From Candidatus Cryptobacteroides choladohippi (GTDB taxonomy: Bacteria > Bacteroidota > Bacteroidia > Bacteroidales > UBA932), in the NCBI GenBank assembly GCA_018065985.1, contig JAGHSF010000026.1, positions 1 through 61,627 of the forward strand: a stretch of 61,627 nt of DNA, given 5' to 3'. Shown here one piece after another: positions 61,360-61,627 of the stretch. Positions within the stretch are counted from its first letter, which is position 1. Every line of letters starts with the position of its first letter. The translations under genes were made by a program, and so were the position numbers. The notes beneath the pieces were generated by a model. The model made no database searches. It was not told the DNA's origin and was given only the letters and a program-made list of their open reading frames with translations.

Positions 61360-61627
61360 ATGAACAATAATGACTTGGAACAACTGCTGCAGGGCCATGG
61401 AATCAAGGCGACGGCCAACCGTCTCATTATCCTGAAAGCATTGATGAACAGCAGCAGGCCCATTACTATGCAGGATTTGACTGATGAGATCGAGTCGATC
61501 GACAAGAGCAATGTGTTCAGGACTCTGTCCACTTTCCGTGAGCACGGCCTTGTACATGTGATCGAGGCTTGTGATGAGGGTGTCATGTATGAATTGTGCC
61601 GCTCTGACTCGAATGGCCCCCATAACG
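61360..61627 (+). CDS. Fur-family transcriptional regulator, N-terminal part (cut by window edge)
   Basis: 89 residues before the edge. Winged-helix DNA-binding domain: ATANRLIILKALMNSSRPIT, then LTDEIESIDKSNVFRTLSTF (recognition helix) and EHGLVHVI wing, then ELCRSDSNGPHN leading to the metal-binding region that lies outside. Fur/Zur/PerR subclass cannot be told. Confidence 0.9.
   Translation, partial: MNNNDLEQLLQGHGIKATANRLIILKALMNSSRPITMQDLTDEIESIDKSNVFRTLSTFREHGLVHVIEACDEGVMYELCRSDSNGPHN

Noticed and set aside
61246..61623. Minus-strand open frame opposite the Fur-family gene
   Set aside because: The plus-strand winged-helix domain with promoter is convincing; the reverse product is not.

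Overview
The window looks like a piece of a Bacteroidales chromosome with moderately high GC, probably from an uncultured gut or rumen lineage near the Rikenellaceae/Cryptobacteroides group. The lineage beyond the order is inference. The evidence is the TTTG / TAnnTTTG promoters, a DUF4295 mini-gene after rpmB-rpmG, a PF14121-type putative porin, ExbB-ExbD-ExbD genes, many exported lipoproteins, and few Shine-Dalgarno sites. There is no prophage, integrative element, CRISPR array or rRNA operon. The only mobile trace is a decayed transposase fragment.

Layout. 1-7.1 kb is translation and secretion: thrS (partial), infC, rpmI, rplT, lepB, rpmB, rpmG, DUF4295, ftsY, pheT. 7.1-11.9 kb has a DUF4296 lipoprotein, a radical SAM enzyme, deoC and a large glutaminase-family lipoprotein. 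12-14.1 kb pairs an HExxH lipoprotein with a DUF3575 barrel, followed by tRNA-Leu(CAG). After the transposase remnant, 15-18.7 kb holds a beta-helix protein and a GH97 glycosidase. 18.7-22.2 kb (minus) holds an alkyltransferase/uracil-glycosylase fusion, tRNA-Arg(CCT), rpmF, DUF177 and typA. 22.2-27.1 kb (plus) holds a lipoprotein, an acyl-CoA ligase, a dCMP deaminase and an S41 protease. 27.1-37.1 kb (minus) holds a TonB-like protein, udk, asnS, two exbD, exbB, asparaginase, tatD, dprA, queA and a Nudix hydrolase. 37.1-44.6 kb holds an SRPBCC protein, an rRNA methyltransferase, a TPR protein, a LolE-type permease, a lytic transglycosylase and the porin. 44.7-51.6 kb holds an APH-like kinase and a carbohydrate cluster: exported TIM barrel, CE15 esterase, two Tat-exported Gfo/Idh/MocA proteins, an ApbE-like protein and a small membrane protein. 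51.7-60.4 kb holds two nucleotidyltransferases, a nuclease, FtsB/DivIC, a CPBP protease, tmk, a MauE/DoxX protein, sppA and hisS. Initiator tRNA, a structured non-coding stretch and a partial Fur-family gene close the window.

Two architectural themes stand out. Divergent genes are driven by interlocked or back-to-back promoters, and several genes start within a few bases of the predicted transcription start. All six convergent gene pairs abut or overlap with no visible intrinsic terminator, although clear terminators exist elsewhere. The most interesting protein-level features are the repair-enzyme fusion, the exported oxidoreductase/TIM-barrel cluster and the HExxH lipoprotein/DUF3575 pair. 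No complete new defence or mobile system is evident.
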